Below are positions 61,702 to 64,000 of a stretch of 64,000 nt of DNA, piece by piece (positions within the stretch are counted from its first letter, which is position 1; each line of letters opens with the position of its first letter). The stretch comes from Rhizobium phaseoli (GTDB taxonomy: Bacteria; Pseudomonadota; Alphaproteobacteria; Rhizobiales; Rhizobiaceae): positions 1-64,000 of the forward strand of contig NZ_WUFT01000004.1 in the NCBI RefSeq assembly GCF_010668805.1, read 5' to 3'. The position numbers and the translations under genes were made by a program. The notes beneath the pieces were generated by a model. That model worked only from the letters and a program-made list of their open reading frames with translations. It did not search any database and was not told the DNA's origin.

Positions 61702-62400
61702 ATGCAGGTCGCAACTACGTCTGCCTCCATCATCTTGCGCGGCAAACCTTCTGCTGCAGCAATGTCTGCCGCCGGAAACGAGACCGATCAGGGAGTGCTG
61801 AAGCTGCAGCGCAGCACCCAGACGCTGCAGCAGATGCGGCAGACCTTGGCGAATTCCGAAGAAGAAGCCAAGACGAAGGCGCAACGCAAGCTCGACGAGG
61901 CGAAGCAGCAGCTGGAAATGCTGAAGAACTCCAACATGCCGCCCGAGGTAGTCGCCCGGCTGGCCGCCGAACTGGCGCGCAAGGTCGGCACCGCCGCTTC
62001 TGAATTCGCATCATCAGCCGCGACCGGCAGCCCGGCAGCAGTCGCTCCGGTGGACGCAACCACGGATGCAACGGCCGCCGCGACGAGCGGGACTGAGGTT
62101 GCACTGACGGATGCCTCAGAAAAAACCGCGGCCGGATCGCAGGAACCGGTCGACGCCGCCCAGGCCCGCGAGGCCTATCAGAGCACAGCCGAGGACGCGC
62201 CAAAATCCTCGGGCATCTCGTCCGATGACCGAGAAACGATGGAAGCGTTCAAGGCGGTCGTGCGCGAACTCAAGCAATTGCTCGAAAAGGCGATGCATGA
62301 CCTGCGGCAGCAGAACCCGCATTACGGTGCCAACGCCGTTCCTGATATGGCAGGCTTATCCACCGGCACCCCGACAATACCGACAAGCGTCGTCATCTGA
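61702..62400 (+). CDS. Unknown coiled-coil, alanine-rich protein (232 aa)
   Basis: I do not recognise a family. Residues 30-85 are heptad-rich and charged (KLQRSTQTLQQMRQTLANSE, AKTKAQRKLDEAKQQLEML), predicting a coiled coil. A low-complexity Ala/Thr/Ser region (100-165) and a second helical charged stretch (about 180-210: ETMEAFKAVVRELKQLLEKA) follow. It has no signal peptide or membrane helix. GGGGGA lies seven bases before the ATG at 61702; a start at 61657 is possible. It lies 47 bp after sqdC and might be co-transcribed. Confidence 0.65.
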   Translation: MQVATTSASIILRGKPSAAAMSAAGNETDQGVLKLQRSTQTLQQMRQTLANSEEEAKTKAQRKLDEAKQQLEMLKNSNMPPEVVARLAAELARKVGTAASEFASSAATGSPAAVAPVDATTDATAAATSGTEVALTDASEKTAAGSQEPVDAAQAREAYQSTAEDAPKSSGISSDDRETMEAFKAVVRELKQLLEKAMHDLRQQNPHYGANAVPDMAGLSTGTPTIPTSVVI

Positions 62401-62516
62401 CCCCCGGCCGCATCCCGCCGACAGGGCGTGAAACGGGCGCAGCACTGTCGCATCCGGCATTTGCATCGGACATCCAGGCGTCTATGCTCGGTCAAACCCT
62501 CATACCGGTAGATCGA

Positions 62517-63104
62517 ATGACCGCGAAAGAACTGAAAGCACAGCTGCGTAACGAACGGCTGTCCGCACGCGACGCCATCCCCGGCGAGAAACGCGCCTCC
62601 AAAAGTCTCGCAATGGCTGAACATGCAGGCGAAGCGGTTGGTTTTGCGCTGGGCACGATTGTCTCCGGCTTCCTGCCCATCCGTTCGGAAGCGGATCTCA
62701 GGCCGCTGATGGCGCGCTTTGCCGTGCGCGGTGCGCGCCTCTGCGTGCCGGCGATCCTCGATCGGCAGACCATCGTCTTTCGCGAGCTGGCGGAGGGTGC
62801 GCCGCTTGTCGATACCGGTTTCGGCACGGTCGGCCCTGGCGCCGATGCCGCCATTCTTGACCCGGAAATCATGCTGGTACCGCTTTCCGCCTTCGATGCC
62901 CGCGGCCACCGCATCGGCTATGGCGCCGGCCACTATGACCGCGCCATCAGCCGGCTGAGGCAAAAAGGCCTGCATCCGAAGCTGATCGGCATTGCATTCG
63001 ACTGCCAGGAAGTGGCACATGTGCCCGCTGAGCCGCACGACATAAGCCTGGATGCCATCCTGACAGAAAGCGGCCTTCGCTTTTTTGCCTCTTGGATTGG
63101 ATAG
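62517..63104 (+). CDS. 5-formyltetrahydrofolate cyclo-ligase
   Basis: The 195-aa ATP-dependent enzyme recycles 5-formyl-THF to methenyl-THF. Seen are the N-terminal basic helix (KELKAQLRNERLSARDAIP), FLPIRSEADLRPL, and the substrate/ATP motif GYGAGHYDRAISRLR near residue 137. The ATG at 62517 is preferred over the in-frame ATG at 62484 because it begins the family-typical product. It is three bases upstream of the YmdB gene, and the pair is a common alphaproteobacterial arrangement. I looked for 6S RNA, often upstream of this gene in other bacteria, and saw none in the 116-bp gap. Confidence 0.92.
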   Translation: MTAKELKAQLRNERLSARDAIPGEKRASKSLAMAEHAGEAVGFALGTIVSGFLPIRSEADLRPLMARFAVRGARLCVPAILDRQTIVFRELAEGAPLVDTGFGTVGPGADAAILDPEIMLVPLSAFDARGHRIGYGAGHYDRAISRLRQKGLHPKLIGIAFDCQEVAHVPAEPHDISLDAILTESGLRFFASWIG

Positions 63105-63107
63105 GGA

Positions 63108-63932
63108 ATGCGGCTGCTTTTTTTGGGTGACATGGTCGGCAAGACGGGACGCACGGCGGTCTGGGAGCGCCTACCCGGCCTGATCTCCGACCTCAAGCTC
63201 GATTTCGTCGTCGTCAACGGCGAGAATGCCGCCGGCGGCTTCGGCATCACCGAGGATATCTTTCTGGAGACGATCAATGCCGGCGCCGATGTGGTGACGA
63301 CGGGCAATCACGTTTGGGACCAGAAGGAAGCTGTGGCCTTTGCCGGGCGGCACGATCAATTTCTGCGGCCGGCCAACTATCCGCAAGGCACGCCCGGCCG
63401 CGGCTCCGGCCTGTTCTATGCCAGGAATGGCGCGCGCGTGCTCGTCGCCAACGTCATGGGCCGGGTCTTCATGCATCCGGAACTCGACGACCCGTTCAAA
63501 TCGGCGGAAGTGATCCTCGCCGCCTGCCCGCTGAAGGAGCAGGCCGATGCGATCATCTTCGATTTCCATGCGGAGGCGACCAGCGAGAAGCAATGCTTCG
63601 GCCATTTCGTCGACGGCCGCGCCAGTTTCGTCGTCGGCACCCACACGCATGTGCCGACCGCCGACACACAGATCCTGAACGGCGGAACTGCCTATATGTC
63701 GGATGCCGGCATGTGCGGCGACTACGACTCCTCCCTCGGCATGGATAAGGAAGAGCCGCTCAACCGCTTCATCTCCAAGATGCCGAAGGGCCGCATGGAA
63801 GCCGCGAACGGCCCGGCGACGATCTGCGGCGTCGGCGTGGAGATTTCCGATAGAACCGGCCTGGCCGAAAAGATTGCCCCGCTTCGGCTCGGGCCGCGGC
63901 TGGCCGAGACGGTGCCGGAGTTCTGGCGGTAA
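63108..63932 (+). CDS. YmdB-type metallophosphoesterase (2',3'-cyclic nucleotide phosphodiesterase family, TIGR00282)
   Basis: The 274-aa protein has the full set of YmdB metal-site motifs: FLGDMVGKTGR at the N-terminus, VVNGENAAGGFG, TTGNHVWDQ, FDFHAEATSEK and GTHTHVPTADTQ. In Bacillus, YmdB hydrolyses cyclic nucleotides and influences biofilm and motility choice; the rhizobial role is not known. The start follows the cyclo-ligase stop directly, indicating co-transcription. The gene is complete, ending 68 bp before the window edge. Confidence 0.92.
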   Translation: MRLLFLGDMVGKTGRTAVWERLPGLISDLKLDFVVVNGENAAGGFGITEDIFLETINAGADVVTTGNHVWDQKEAVAFAGRHDQFLRPANYPQGTPGRGSGLFYARNGARVLVANVMGRVFMHPELDDPFKSAEVILAACPLKEQADAIIFDFHAEATSEKQCFGHFVDGRASFVVGTHTHVPTADTQILNGGTAYMSDAGMCGDYDSSLGMDKEEPLNRFISKMPKGRMEAANGPATICGVGVEISDRTGLAEKIAPLRLGPRLAETVPEFWR

Positions 63933-64000
63933 GCCATCGCGCACATCAACACGCAATTGTGAGCATCCTTAGTCTGGACCACCGCGACCTCATGTCGCAT

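Noticed and set aside
62401..62516. 6S RNA upstream of the formyl-THF cyclo-ligase gene
   Set aside because: The 116-bp gap is too short and shows no long bulged hairpin typical of 6S RNA.

Overview
The window looks like chromosomal DNA of a Rhizobium of the leguminosarum/etli group (Alphaproteobacteria, Rhizobiales). The evidence is high-GC coding sequence, the order tolQRAB-pal-cpoB-tilS-ftsH-glmM, an sqdB-sqdD-sqdC sulfolipid operon, a pobA/AraC-type pobR pair, and many intergenic palindromes of the kind scattered through rhizobial genomes. I see no insertion sequence, prophage, CRISPR array or rRNA operon. About 60 protein genes and one tRNA (elongator Met, CAU) can be supported.

Layout. 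1-6.5 kb: a DUF883 membrane-anchored protein, an unrecognised 68-aa protein, an RsuA-type pseudouridine synthase, a phosphoribosyltransferase, an SLC13-type permease and purC. 5.9-12.6 kb: a TetR regulator with a complete RND efflux system (adaptor, pump, outer-membrane channel) ending in a strong terminator. 12.7-20.2 kb: a LacI regulator behind a perfect palindrome, a four-gene PotABCD-type ABC importer, a nucleoside hydrolase and an adenine deaminase; this looks like a purine-nucleoside uptake and salvage operon. 20.4-28.3 kb, minus strand: a DctB/DctD-like two-component pair, a tripartite tricarboxylate (TctCBA) transporter and an M20 amidohydrolase. 28.5-31.9 kb: a sulfite-oxidase-like molybdoenzyme, then a cobalamin riboswitch controlling cbtB, cbtA and an unknown membrane protein, with a histidine-phosphatase-like gene facing away and a 38-aa membrane protein.

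32-42.6 kb: a GGDEF-EAL protein, a PiT phosphate transporter, pobR/pobA, a secreted-looking VCBS protein, tRNA-Met, mnmA, a 33-aa gene that is almost only a signal peptide, and an ArsR/SRPBCC pair. 42.7-46.6 kb: serC-serA (serine synthesis) and an Omp25-like outer-membrane protein. 46.8-58.3 kb: glmM, ftsH, tilS and the Tol-Pal system with ybgC, all on the minus strand. 58.5-64 kb: sqdBDC, an unknown coiled-coil protein, 5-formyl-THF cyclo-ligase and a YmdB-type phosphodiesterase.

The observations most worth a second look are: a palindromic mobile element translated in frame inside tilS, with a second, inverted copy between sqdB and sqdD; the LacI/ABC/nucleoside hydrolase/adenine deaminase cassette with its operator; the B12-riboswitch cobalt-import locus with a CHG-variant phosphatase and an extra membrane protein; the 33-aa gene with its own promoter, ideal Shine-Dalgarno and terminator; three phased 22-bp repeats between ybgC and sqdB; and a GAFPGA variant in the sigma-54 activator loop.
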